This document shows, piece by piece, positions 1-7,463 of a stretch of 33,697 bases of DNA. How positions within the stretch are numbered: the first letter of the stretch is position 1; the number at the start of each line of letters is the position of its first letter. The notes below the pieces were generated by a model. It had not been told where the DNA came from, made no database searches, and saw only the letters and a program-made list of their open reading frames with translations. The translations under genes and the position numbers were made by a program. The DNA is from Deltaproteobacteria bacterium (GTDB lineage: Bacteria; Desulfobacterota; Syntrophia; Syntrophales; UBA5619): contig JAPLJY010000170.1 of assembly GCA_026388345.1 (NCBI GenBank), forward strand, positions 1 to 33,697, in the 5' to 3' direction.

Positions 1-91
1 CTATTGCCTCGACGCACCCCCTCGTTGTCCGAAGTGCCGCTCAACGCGAATTGACGAAGGCGAGATTCCTATAAGGCATTATGACTGAAGA

Positions 92-184
92 ATGACCGAA
101 CAACCGGATGCAACGGACATGCTGCTGCGCGCCGCTGAGCGCATCTTTCTGGATCAATCATTTCTCCTGCAATTAAATATCTAA
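92..184 (+). pseudogene. Truncated TetR-family regulator start (remnant)
   Basis: An ATG opens a 30-codon frame reading MTEQPDATDMLLRAAERIFL and a few more residues before TAA. The pattern of a polar start followed by LLRAAERIF and an aromatic residue is the usual beginning of TetR-type DNA-binding domains. The frame ends just where the dispersed repeat at 185-258 begins, and no continuation of a TetR domain is visible after it. I read it as the 5' stub of a regulator cut by the repeat. With only about 25 informative residues, chance resemblance is possible. Confidence 0.35.
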
Positions 185-258
185 TATCATGCCGGACTTG
201 ATCTGGCATCCAGTCCAATTCTTGATTCCCTCTTTCGCGGGAATGACGGCTTTGACAT
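185..258. repeat. Dispersed palindromic repeat
   Basis: Two palindromic parts sit side by side: one around GCCGGACTTGATCTGGC and one around ATTCCCTCTTTCGCGGGAAT. Read on the minus strand, it gives the false peptide HSRERGNQELDWMPDQVRHD, which is well known as a translation of dispersed intergenic repeats in many proteobacteria. No protein is implied. It directly abuts the broken frame at 92-184. Confidence 0.7.
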
Positions 259-352
259 ATATTGTTGCCGAAGTAATAAAAAGACAGCCGACGCGGTACA
301 TCACTCACACAGTGATCGGTAACGCACCCCATATTTTGTGGTAAAAATCCTC

Positions 353-379
353 TTGACACAGAATTTTATTTCATATAGT
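353..379 (+). promoter_or_regulatory. Possible sigma-70 promoter
   Basis: A perfect TTGACA (353-358) is followed after 15 bp by TATAGT (374-379), in an AT-rich stretch about 55 bp upstream of the small zinc-ribbon gene at 433. The spacer is shorter than the preferred 17 bp, so support is moderate. A small inverted repeat, ATCACT-5-AGTGAT, lies upstream at 300-316. Confidence 0.35.
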
Positions 380-432
380 CCCGCCGTAGCAAATTGATTC
401 CGGAAATATTTTTGTAAATTAGCGGAGGGAAA

Positions 433-612
433 ATGATGGAGGAAGATAGAGCTACCTGCCCATATTGCAGCAAGGAGTTTGTAGTCGTAGAATATGGATA
501 CCGAGTTAAATGTCCGCTATGTAGCGGTAGAATAGGTGTGTTTCCCGAATCAAAATATTACATTGATACACCATTTGGAATGATGGGGGTTGGAATTTGT
601 AATGGAAAATAA
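433..612 (+). CDS. Small zinc-ribbon protein (59 aa)
   Basis: This 59-residue frame is preceded by a good ribosome site (GGAGGG, a few bases before a double ATG at 433 and 436). Two CxxC knuckles, CPYC at residues 9-12 and CPLC at 27-30, are 14 residues apart, the layout of a single zinc ribbon. The C-terminal half is aromatic and Gly-rich (SKYYIDTPFGMM) with no membrane segment or signal peptide. A possible promoter lies at 353-379. Function is unknown; such ribbons usually bind nucleic acid or other proteins. It is the only supportable intact gene in the first kilobase. It is GC-poor compared with the genes to its right, which could mean recent arrival. Confidence 0.6.
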   Translation: MMEEDRATCPYCSKEFVVVEYGYRVKCPLCSGRIGVFPESKYYIDTPFGMMGVGICNGK

Positions 613-1050
613 ATGTCCCCGTTGCCTGAGTGTATGTGTTGGGCACTGGGTGGGTGCGAAAATTATATCCACAGGTGGTCTGCAAACGGCGTCACTTTCA
701 AAATGGAAATAAACCATCCCCGCCGCGTGCAGCGGAGTATTAATCTGAGGGTTCCATGGTCCGATTCGCAGCAAGCTGCGGGGAATACAACCCGAAGCGA
801 TTCAATGCTTTTTTCTCATCATTTGTGTCGATAAGTAGGTGACGTCGAGGTCAACAGCGATTCATTTCATTGCCCTGGTCGCTTCGATCAGGGATGTGGC
901 CGTATCCTCGCAGACTCTCTCGACATCACTCACTGGGCGGGGCTGGTGGGTTGGGCATGCAATTGGCAGGTCCGCTGTATCGGGCACGCATAGCGCAGGT
1001 CTGGCCTGTCGGGAGCACATCGCTCATCTCTATCCGCTGGCATAAAGCGC
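613..1050. other. Non-coding stretch, no convincing gene
   Basis: Open frames exist on both strands, but none has a ribosome site or recognisable protein character. The one structured item is a palindrome, CGCAGC-AA-GCTGCG at 767-780, inside a context resembling the GC-rich hairpins scattered between genes in related bacteria. The stretch ends at the stop codon of the leftward radical SAM gene. I see no clear terminator with a T-run here. Confidence 0.5.
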
Positions 1051-2316
1051 TTATTTCTCGGGCATACAATTCATCCTGTGCCCCACGTTGGCAATAAGCC
1101 GGGTGATAGTGGCCACGGCGTTGGGCTGTTTGAAGGCCCGGTAGACGATCTCCATCATCCGGTAATAATCCTTTGTGAACCGGTTGTATCCCGCCTGGAG
1201 CTGCTCGACAGTCATGTTCTTCGGCCTCACGATCACCTGGCCTCCCGTGTATTTCGTGTAATCGGTGCAGATGATCCGGCCTTCCTGCTCGAATTTCCGA
1301 TAGAACTCGGTCCCCGGATAGGGGATGAGGATGTTGACGGCGACGCTGTCGATCTTGGCCTTGTCCACCGCCTCGATGGTCCGGTCGAACACGTCCGGCG
1401 TGTCGGTGTCGAATCCGAAGATGATCCCCCCGTCCACCAGGATGCCGCGATCGTGGAACCGCCCGATGTTGTCCTTGAGGCGCTCAACCTTGTTGAACCC
1501 CTTGTTTGCCTCGGACAGCGCCGCGGCCGAGACGGACTCGACCCCCACAAAGACGCCGAGGCAGCCTGCCTTCGCGGCCAGGGAGAGCAGTTCTTCGTTT
1601 TCCGCCAAGAGCACATGGGATTGCATGAAGAATTTCTTTCCATAGGGGATCATCGCCGTGAAAAGGCTTTTCGCGAACACCTCGTCGGCCGCGAGGTTGT
1701 CGTCAAGGAACGCGATGATGCTGTTGCCGGCTCGCCGGACATCGGCGATGACATGATCGACGGGCCTGGTCCTGAAACCGTAGCCGTGGACATATCTCGT
1801 GGAACAAAACGAACAGGCATGGGTGCAGCCTCTTGTCGCCTCGATGGGGTAGAGCGGAAAATACCGGAAAGCATCGACCAGGTCCAGCCTGGGCGGTTTC
1901 AGATTGGCCAGGTCAACCGGCCTTTCAGTCCGGTAGATCCCGCGCATCCTCCCGGCAGCGGCATCGGCGACGACCTGCGGCCACACCTCCTCGGCCTCGC
2001 CCACCACAACCGCATCGGCATGAAGCAAAGCCTCTTCCGGCATGACCGAAGCATGCATCCCGCCCAGGACCACGGGGATGTGCCGCTGCCGGTAATGGTC
2101 GGCGATCTCATAGGCGCGGTAGGCCCTGAATACCTCGAAGGAGATCCCCACGAGATCCGGACTGTCGTCCAGACTGATCTTCTTGACCCTCTCGTCCTCG
2201 ATGGCAATGTCGTGCCCTTCAGGAGTGGCCGCGGCCACCGCCGGGAGGGAAAGGGTCATGATCTGGGACCATCTTGACCGGGATCTGACCGCCGCCGATA
2301 TGAGCTTTATCTTCAT
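1051..2316 (-). CDS. B12-binding-domain radical SAM protein
   Basis: A 421-residue protein with the two-domain layout of cobalamin-binding radical SAM enzymes. The N-terminal part (about 1-125) has the Rossmann-like B12-binding signature with GISF, VVLGGMHAS and DAVVVGEAEE. The radical SAM domain begins at about 155, with the iron-sulfur motif CTHACSFC (Cys164, Cys168, Cys171). The C-terminal part (PYPGTEFYRKFEQEGRI, then a tyrosine-rich helix) resembles the DUF4070-type tail of HpnP-like proteins. The start has a GAGGTG ribosome site. The stop of the upstream cfa gene is 9 bp away, so the two are co-transcribed. Members of this class often methylate unactivated carbons, and many act on lipids. 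With a fatty-acid methylene transferase as partner, a lipid substrate is plausible but inferred. Confidence 0.85.
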   Translation of the reverse strand: MKIKLISAAVRSRSRWSQIMTLSLPAVAAATPEGHDIAIEDERVKKISLDDSPDLVGISFEVFRAYRAYEIADHYRQRHIPVVLGGMHASVMPEEALLHADAVVVGEAEEVWPQVVADAAAGRMRGIYRTERPVDLANLKPPRLDLVDAFRYFPLYPIEATRGCTHACSFCSTRYVHGYGFRTRPVDHVIADVRRAGNSIIAFLDDNLAADEVFAKSLFTAMIPYGKKFFMQSHVLLAENEELLSLAAKAGCLGVFVGVESVSAAALSEANKGFNKVERLKDNIGRFHDRGILVDGGIIFGFDTDTPDVFDRTIEAVDKAKIDSVAVNILIPYPGTEFYRKFEQEGRIICTDYTKYTGGQVIVRPKNMTVEQLQAGYNRFTKDYYRMMEIVYRAFKQPNAVATITRLIANVGHRMNCMPEK

Positions 2317-2325
2317 GATCGCACC

Positions 2326-3444
2326 TCACCGTATGGTTTCATAGCCTCCGGGGACGCCCTGCTTTGAGAAGACGATTTGCCAAAGCTGAACATGCCGGGC
2401 GCGAAAGGACCCGGCGCAGTAAAGCAGGTAGTATTTCCACATGCGGTAGAATCGCTCGCCGTATTTCGCTTTCAATCGATCCCAGCCCGAGTCGAAGTTT
2501 TCAAACCAGGCTATGAGAGTCCTGTCGTAATCGGGACCGATCAGGTGCCAGTCTTCCATGACAAAGCTCTTTTCAACGGCGGCGCCGATCTGCGCAATGG
2601 ACGGCATATTGCCCCCCGGAAAAAGATATTTGGTCATGAAGGGGTCCGCCGTGGTCGTTGTCGAAAGCTCTTTGCCGATGGTATGTAGAAGAAAAAGGCC
2701 GTCATCGGCCAGACAGCGCCGGGCAACCTGCATGAAATTCCAGTAATTTTTATAGCCCACATGTTCGAGTACACCCACGGCGACAATGCGGTCGAATTGC
2801 CCGCTTACATCGCGATAGTCCTGGAGCTTGATTTCAACCGGGAGCCCCTCGCATATTTTCCTGCCCAGGTCCGCCTGCTCCCTGGAAACGGTGATACCGG
2901 TCGCCGTGATGCCATATTTTTCGGCGGCGTACTTCATGAAGCCGCCATAGCCGCAGCCGATATCCAGGACCGTCATCCCTGCACGCAGTCCCAGCTTCCT
3001 GCAGATCAAATCGAATTTGGCTTCCTGCGCCGCGTCCAGGTCTGCGGCTCTCAGCCAGTAACCGCACGTGTAGGCCATGGATTTGCCGAGCATCAACTTG
3101 AAAAGATCATTCCCGATATCGTAATGCCTGTCGGCGATCACAAAGGCCCTGCGCCGGGATTGTTGATTGAATGCGCGCGATACCGCCGCCCTCAAAAGGA
3201 GCGGCCAGCCCGGTTTGGTTTTTTGCTCCAATTGCGCGCGCAAGATGCGGCAGATGAATTCATCGATCCGGGCGCAGTCCCACCAGCCCTCCATGTAGGA
3301 TTCCCCAAGCCCGAGGCTGCCGTCTTTCAGCACGCGGGCATAGAATCCCTCATTCCGCACCCGGATGTCCCAGGGATCGGGGCCGTCGATCCGGACGCCG
3401 GCAGTGGAAAGCAATGACTCGATGATCTTTCGGGGGTTTTTCAT
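2326..3444 (-). CDS. cfa: Cyclopropane-fatty-acyl-phospholipid synthase
   Basis: This 372-residue protein matches the Cfa family over its full length (E. coli Cfa is 382 residues). It transfers a methylene group from S-adenosylmethionine to the double bond of unsaturated acyl chains in membrane phospholipids. Visible landmarks are the N-terminal DPWDIRV and GSLGLGESYMEGWWD segments, the SAM-binding motif VLDIGCGYGGF, the active-site region LQDYRDVSGQFDRIVAVGVLEHVG, LLHTIG, and the C-terminal YYLLYCAGSFRARHVQLWQIVFSK. It is the first gene of a two-gene leftward unit with the B12 radical SAM gene. Family assignment is firm. Whether it makes cyclopropane rings or another methylated product in this lineage cannot be told from sequence. 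Confidence 0.93.
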   Translation of the reverse strand: MKNPRKIIESLLSTAGVRIDGPDPWDIRVRNEGFYARVLKDGSLGLGESYMEGWWDCARIDEFICRILRAQLEQKTKPGWPLLLRAAVSRAFNQQSRRRAFVIADRHYDIGNDLFKLMLGKSMAYTCGYWLRAADLDAAQEAKFDLICRKLGLRAGMTVLDIGCGYGGFMKYAAEKYGITATGITVSREQADLGRKICEGLPVEIKLQDYRDVSGQFDRIVAVGVLEHVGYKNYWNFMQVARRCLADDGLFLLHTIGKELSTTTTADPFMTKYLFPGGNMPSIAQIGAAVEKSFVMEDWHLIGPDYDRTLIAWFENFDSGWDRLKAKYGERFYRMWKYYLLYCAGSFRARHVQLWQIVFSKQGVPGGYETIR

Positions 3445-3737
3445 ATCTCGCCTCTTCTGAGAAACCTCAAAAGCTACTCCCTGATAAACTGCTCCGCATG
3501 GCGCGGGTCTCTGATCCCAACCCTTTCCCGCCCTCTTGCCCTCCTGACCTTCGCCTTCTGACCTTCCGCTGCTTCCAGCCTCGTGTTCTCCACCTCCACC
3601 AATAACCCCATGCCCTACCTGACTTTCTCTTTGAAGGGGGCGGAATCCGGCTTTCCCCTCCCTCTTGCACGACCATGAAACCCATTATTCTCCCTCCCCT
3701 TCAGGGGGAGGGTCGGGGTGGGGGTGGGGTAAGAAAG
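3445..3737. other. Intergenic spacer with low-complexity C/T-rich DNA
   Basis: No gene is supported. The middle (about 3520-3600) is C/T-rich on the plus strand with short imperfect repeats of a CTTCTGACCTTCC type. The end near 3691-3730 is a GC-rich dispersed palindrome listed separately. No promoter for the leftward cfa gene is clear enough to call. Confidence 0.4.
3691..3730 (+). repeat. Dispersed C/G-rich palindromic repeat, copy 1
   Basis: CCCTCCCC and GGGGGAGGG form a stem around a short loop, followed by a run of GGGGTGGGGGTGGGG. The same layout occurs in the opposite orientation at 6611-6650. Both copies lie in gaps between leftward genes. I treat them as one dispersed intergenic repeat family. 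Confidence 0.6.
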
Positions 3738-4838
3738 TTATCCGCCGGAGTCCGGCTCAGTTTCTTCAAGCACCGTCCTTTGGATGGTCAATGCATTCCC
3801 CTTCGTCGCCTGGCCCCACTTGACCAACCGGAGATGCGGGCCGTTCTCGAACGTGATCTCGATCCCGGTGATGCAGAGCGTATGGACGCAGGAACCGGTA
3901 TTGAAGTAGCTCCGGTCGGGCTGGTGCTTGAACTTGACGCCGTCGGTCCTGACCTTGGACTCCAGGTAGCGCTGCTCCGTCAATGACAGGTTCTCGAAGA
4001 CCGCCCGGTGGGTGTGGCCGGCAATGATCGCGGCGATGCCCTGATCGTTATTGTTCGCCCATTCGTGGAGGCGTTTGTCCACCTCGTTGCAGAGGCCCGG
4101 GTTGAGGGCGGCGCGGGTCGGATCCTTGATGCCGACACGTTGCAGGTCGGGCCAGAAGTTGTGCACAAAAAACTTGCTGACGACGGCCAACTCCCCGCTG
4201 CACTTCGGATCCGCCTGGTGGCCGTGAATCAGCAGAATAGCACCCGGCTTCGGCGTCGGCCGACACGTCGGAGAAGGCGCGCAGACTTCCGGTGGATTGG
4301 GTGCACCAGCGCCGCCTCCTCCGCTTTCACCGTCCCCGGACGCCTTTTTCTCGCCATCAGCAAACGCCGTTTTTTTGCCATCGCCAATGACATCCTCTCC
4401 GAACGCCTCGCCGCCACCCTTTCGCAGTCCCGCCTCCAGGACAATCCCCTCATAAATTTCGATACCGGGGAACAGCGTGCGATAGACAGCCTCGTTGTCC
4501 TTCCAGTACAGGTCGTGGTTCCCCCATACCTTCAAATAGCGGGTCCTCGTGGGATCGGGGTCGTGGAATTTCGCCAGGAGTTCATAGACCATCGTGTGGG
4601 TAATGTAGATCTGGTCGAAATTGTCATTCTCCCACAGCTCCTCGGCGTCGCCCAGCTCGATGTAGGTGAAGCCGTTTTCGAGGTAGTGTTCCAGGGCGCA
4701 GCGGTAAATGAGGGAGTTCTGCGCAAAGTCGTCGGCCCCGGAGCCGTCCCCCCGGTGCATGTCGGACATGCAGACGAGTTTCATTCCGGGCTTCAGGGTC
4801 AGCCGCCGGATACGTTCGAGCCTGAGAAAGATTTCCAT
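3738..4838 (-). CDS. Calcineurin-like metallophosphoesterase
   Basis: The metal-binding motifs of the calcineurin-type phosphoesterase fold appear in order: SDMH (Asp26, His28), GDAEELWE (Asp64), GNHD (Asn107, His108), HGHQ (His205, His207) and GHTH near 270. It presumably hydrolyses a phosphoester in the cytoplasm; the substrate is unknown. I chose the ATG at 4838 because GGAGG lies 8 bases upstream; an in-frame ATG at 4859 overlaps that ribosome site. Between the third and fourth motifs (about residues 140-200) there is a low-complexity insert rich in Gly, Lys, Ala and Pro, which probably loops out of the fold. It stands alone between gaps of more than 150 bp. Confidence 0.82.
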   Translation of the reverse strand: MEIFLRLERIRRLTLKPGMKLVCMSDMHRGDGSGADDFAQNSLIYRCALEHYLENGFTYIELGDAEELWENDNFDQIYITHTMVYELLAKFHDPDPTRTRYLKVWGNHDLYWKDNEAVYRTLFPGIEIYEGIVLEAGLRKGGGEAFGEDVIGDGKKTAFADGEKKASGDGESGGGGAGAPNPPEVCAPSPTCRPTPKPGAILLIHGHQADPKCSGELAVVSKFFVHNFWPDLQRVGIKDPTRAALNPGLCNEVDKRLHEWANNNDQGIAAIIAGHTHRAVFENLSLTEQRYLESKVRTDGVKFKHQPDRSYFNTGSCVHTLCITGIEITFENGPHLRLVKWGQATKGNALTIQRTVLEETEPDSGG

Positions 4839-5030
4839 CTCCTGCCTCCTTCGTTCCATCTGAGAGCTCTTTCCCGTGCCGCCGGAGAGCCTCTTCGTTT
4901 ATTCCAACCGGCAAATCGACAGTGACCTGCTGCCTCTTTGCCCTCCCCGGCTGCCGCATCCGCTGCTTACAACCTCTCCCACTCTTGGGCAGCCCGAACG
5001 CCAACCGTGACGAGCCAAGGCCCATCAGGA

Positions 5031-5819
5031 TCATCCAAAGTCGCTCCGCGCTGAGACCGTTCCAAAACAGTCCACTCTCTTAAAGGCATCGACGTCGTCA
5101 CGGATGATCTCTCCGTGGCCGGGATAGATGATCCGGGGGGTGATCGTTTCGGTCAGCGTCGCAAAGGTCCTCCGGATCCACTCTTCATCCCAGCAGAAGC
5201 GGTTTACGTATCCCCGGCCATCTTTCCGGCCCAGGATCAAATCGCCGGAGATGAGTTCCCCCGTCGTCTCGTTGAAGAACACCACCGACTCCTCCGTATG
5301 CCCCGGTGCGGCGATCGCCTCCCAGTCGCCAAAGCCGATCCGGGAACGGGGAAGACAATTCCCTTCGAGATACCGGATGCGGTCCGCATAGGAAACGCGC
5401 TGGAGATCCCGGAAGAAAGGCAGGGGCACGCCGGCCGTACCGTCGAAGGTCAGATCGGACCATTTTTGGACGCCAAAGCGGCCTGCAATCAGGGTGGGAA
5501 GCAGACCGGTGAACCAATTCCTCATGGGGGAGAGCGGCCGATTGGCCTTCAGGTAAGCCTTCACGAGAGGATGGAAAAGGATAGTCGTCTTCGGGGAACA
5601 CTTTGATAGCAAGGCACTGATCCCGCCGATATGGTCGATGTGGAAATGGGTGGCGGCGATGAAACGGATCGCCCGGAGGGATCGCTTCAGGGTGTGGGTG
5701 CAGTAATTCTCCACCGCCCGGGCCGCTCCGGCGCTCCCCACATCCACAACCATCAGACCGGCGCCCTCTTCAATGAGGTACGTATTGGCCAAACCGCAAT
5801 CCGGGACGTTGTGAACCAT
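5031..5819 (-). CDS. Metallo-beta-lactamase-fold hydrolase
   Basis: A 262-residue protein with the dinuclear metal site of the metallo-beta-lactamase superfamily: THFHIDH (His58, His60, Asp62, His63), GHTEES (His174), SGDLILG (Asp193) and PGHGE (His235). It begins without a signal peptide, so it should act in the cytoplasm. The start is supported by GGAGGGG about 5 bases before the ATG. The family covers thiolesterases, lactonases and RNA-processing enzymes, among others. No extra domain (such as a beta-CASP or rhodanese domain) is present to narrow the role. The neighbours give no pathway clue. Confidence 0.8.
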   Translation of the reverse strand: MVHNVPDCGLANTYLIEEGAGLMVVDVGSAGAARAVENYCTHTLKRSLRAIRFIAATHFHIDHIGGISALLSKCSPKTTILFHPLVKAYLKANRPLSPMRNWFTGLLPTLIAGRFGVQKWSDLTFDGTAGVPLPFFRDLQRVSYADRIRYLEGNCLPRSRIGFGDWEAIAAPGHTEESVVFFNETTGELISGDLILGRKDGRGYVNRFCWDEEWIRRTFATLTETITPRIIYPGHGEIIRDDVDAFKRVDCFGTVSARSDFG

Positions 5820-5916
5820 CTTCCCCTCCTTAACCCCTCTGAGCCCCCCGATTACTCTTCCGGTTTATCTTCCGAGAACTCAGGTTTTCCGCCACAAATC
5901 CCCCTGCGGCAAACCG

Positions 5917-5958
5917 AAATGAGTTTGTGCCCCCTACCCCCAACCCCCTTCCCCCGAA
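5917..5958 (+). repeat. Exact 42-bp repeat, copy 1
   Basis: A 42-bp block starting AAATGAGTTTGTGCCCCCTA and continuing as a C-run with few breaks is repeated base for base at 6711-6752. The two copies flank the PLD-like gene in the same orientation, 794 bp apart. Confidence 0.75.
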
Positions 5959-5969
5959 TTTCTCCCCGG

Positions 5970-6554
5970 CTACCCGGGCCCCTGCTGAGGAAGTGCGACC
6001 TCGGCGGGGATGGGAGCTACTGCCGTCGATTCAGCAGGAGCGGAGTTAATGGCTGTGGATTCGACTGGGGCGGAGGGGTCGGCAGTGGATTCGACGGGAG
6101 CGGGAAGAACGACCAGGTTCCAGAGGCGGTCGAATTCGGCGGCGAAGGACTGGATCAACGCTTTGTTGTTCGTGAAGATGGCGGCCTCGTGGTTCCGGAA
6201 TTCCGATTCGTTCGTGAAATTGTAGCTGCCGGTCATCAGGATCTTGCCGTCGATGATCATGAACTTGTGATGCAGGCAGCCGCCTTTGACATCGATGAAT
6301 CGGAGGTCAATCCCCTCGCCGGCGAGCCACTCGTCGATGGAATAGGCTTTCCGGGCGATGTCTCCGTCCAGGATGATCCGGACCTTGACCCCTCGCTTGA
6401 GGGCCGCGGAAAGCGCCGTGCCGAGGTATTTCGAAGAGAAGGCGTAAGCGGCCACGACGATGTTAACCTTGGCTGCCTTGATCAGCCTTGCAAGCTCTTT
6501 CGATGCGCCGCCCTTCGGAGAGAATAGGACGCGTGTTCCTGGAATTGTGCTCAT
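5970..6554 (-). CDS. Single-HKD phospholipase D-like protein
   Basis: A 194-residue protein with one phospholipase D catalytic motif, HHKFMIIDGKILMTGSYNFT (His96, Lys98, Asp102), preceded by a typical VRIILDGD strand. Proteins with a single motif, such as Nuc-type endonucleases, work as dimers that join two motifs into one active site; they may cut DNA or phosphodiesters. I chose the ATG at 6554 because AGGAGG lies about 9 bases before it; the open frame extends further upstream without a ribosome site. Unlike secreted Nuc, there is no signal peptide, so a cytoplasmic role is likely. After residue 150 a tail of repeated (S)AP-V/A-ESTA units runs to the end; it is probably disordered. Confidence 0.8.
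   Translation of the reverse strand: MSTIPGTRVLFSPKGGASKELARLIKAAKVNIVVAAYAFSSKYLGTALSAALKRGVKVRIILDGDIARKAYSIDEWLAGEGIDLRFIDVKGGCLHHKFMIIDGKILMTGSYNFTNESEFRNHEAAIFTNNKALIQSFAAEFDRLWNLVVLPAPVESTADPSAPVESTAINSAPAESTAVAPIPAEVALPQQGPG
6009..6104. repeat. 30-bp tandem repeat encoding the PLD-like protein tail
   Basis: Three diverged units of about 30 bp, each with a GTGGATTCGACNGGNGCGG-like core on the plus strand, encode the APVESTA-type repeats of the preceding gene's C-terminus. The unit is a multiple of three, so copy number can change without breaking the frame. Confidence 0.65.
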
Positions 6555-6610
6555 CTGTAAGTTCCTCCTTCTAACCTCCATGCCCAAGTCGGGCACGATG
6601 AATGATGAAA

Positions 6611-6650
6611 TCACCCCCACCCCGCCCTCCCCCGTCGAGGGGGAGGGATA
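6611..6650 (-). repeat. Dispersed C/G-rich palindromic repeat, copy 2
   Basis: Reverse-oriented relative of the element at 3691-3730: a CCCTCCCCC/GGGGGAGGG-type stem with a CACCCCCACCCCG flank. It lies just upstream of the PLD-like gene. Confidence 0.6.
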
Positions 6651-6710
6651 CAGGGAGGCGAGGCATTTTCATATGAACGAAAACCGGTCACCGGATCTGA
6701 TGGTGGAGGG

Positions 6711-6752
6711 AAATGAGTTTGTGCCCCCTACCCCCAACCCCCTTCCCCCGAA
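6711..6752 (+). repeat. Exact 42-bp repeat, copy 2
   Basis: Identical to 5917-5958. The surrounding gap (6555-6942) has no supportable gene. It holds this repeat, the palindrome at 6611-6650 and the terminator at 6879-6910. Confidence 0.75.
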
Positions 6753-6878
6753 AATGGCGGGGCGCCCGGTACTGTGCCGGAGAGGGTTAACCCCGGCGGG
6801 GCTTGGAACGCCGCGGCCGATCTCACCACACCGGCGAAACATCGGTCATCCATGGGATCGCCACACCGAAAAGGTTAA

Positions 6879-6910
6879 GCCCGCCACACCAGGGAAACGG
6901 TGTGGCGGGC
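6879..6910 (-). terminator. Rho-independent terminator of the HU-like gene
   Basis: A perfect 12-bp stem (GCCCGCCACACC / GGTGTGGCGGGC) with an 8-base loop lies 32 bp beyond the stop codon of the HU-like gene. On the minus strand it is followed by TTAACCTTTTC, a weak but usable T-rich tract. Confidence 0.65.
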
Positions 6911-6942
6911 GAGTTGACCGGTGGACGATCCGGCTCAGGGGT

Positions 6943-7356
6943 TTACTTCTTTTTCCCCTTGGCTGGCGGCTTCTTGACTACCAGCTTGGCTGCCGCTTTC
7001 GCCTTCGGGGCCTCCTTGTGCGTGTGGACCTTGACCTTGTCCTTGGCCTGCTCCCGTTGGCGCAGCATCATTCCCTCCTTCCAGATCTTCGAGACCTTGA
7101 AGCCCAGCCGGTAGCCCGGGGGGATGGTGATGGGCTGTCCCGTCGCCGGATTGCGCCCCTGGCGTCCCTTCGTCTTCCTGACGCTGAAGGTCCCGAATTT
7201 GGTCAACTGGAGCTGTCCCGTCTGCTTCAGGACGGAGAAAATCCCCTCCAGGACGGCGTTGACCACCTTCTTGGTGTTCTCCTTGGTCAGCTCCGTGGTT
7301 CCGGCCACGGTCCCGACTAGATCGTTCTTTCCGACTCTGCTTCTTCCTTTTGCCAT
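6943..7356 (-). CDS. HU/IHF-family DNA-binding protein with basic tail
   Basis: The first 95 residues or so form an HU/IHF fold, with the DNA-clamp arm GRQGRNPATGQPITIP (the conserved RNP segment that intercalates at bends). It should bind and bend DNA as a dimer. The start at 7356 is set by AGGAGG upstream; the open frame runs further but without a ribosome site. The protein is 137 residues against about 90 for normal HU. The extra C-terminal part is rich in Lys, Ala and Pro (KAKAAAKLVVKKPPAKGKKK), like a histone H1 tail, and should add non-specific DNA binding. It is 107 bp downstream of the clostripain-like gene on the same strand and has its own terminator at 6879-6910. Confidence 0.88.
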   Translation of the reverse strand: MAKGRSRVGKNDLVGTVAGTTELTKENTKKVVNAVLEGIFSVLKQTGQLQLTKFGTFSVRKTKGRQGRNPATGQPITIPPGYRLGFKVSKIWKEGMMLRQREQAKDKVKVHTHKEAPKAKAAAKLVVKKPPAKGKKK

Positions 7357-7463
7357 GGTTTGGGTCCTCCTTTTCTGGTTTAGGGTTGCACTAACTTCAC
7401 GATCACGAGATAGACCGCGTAGCCGATCGATCCCATGATCAGAAATGCCGTTGCAGTCGGCGG

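Noticed and set aside
613..1045. Three short plus-strand frames after the zinc-ribbon gene
   Set aside because: They lack ribosome sites, their composition is odd (rich in Ser, Arg, His, Trp), and they include a repeat-type palindrome.
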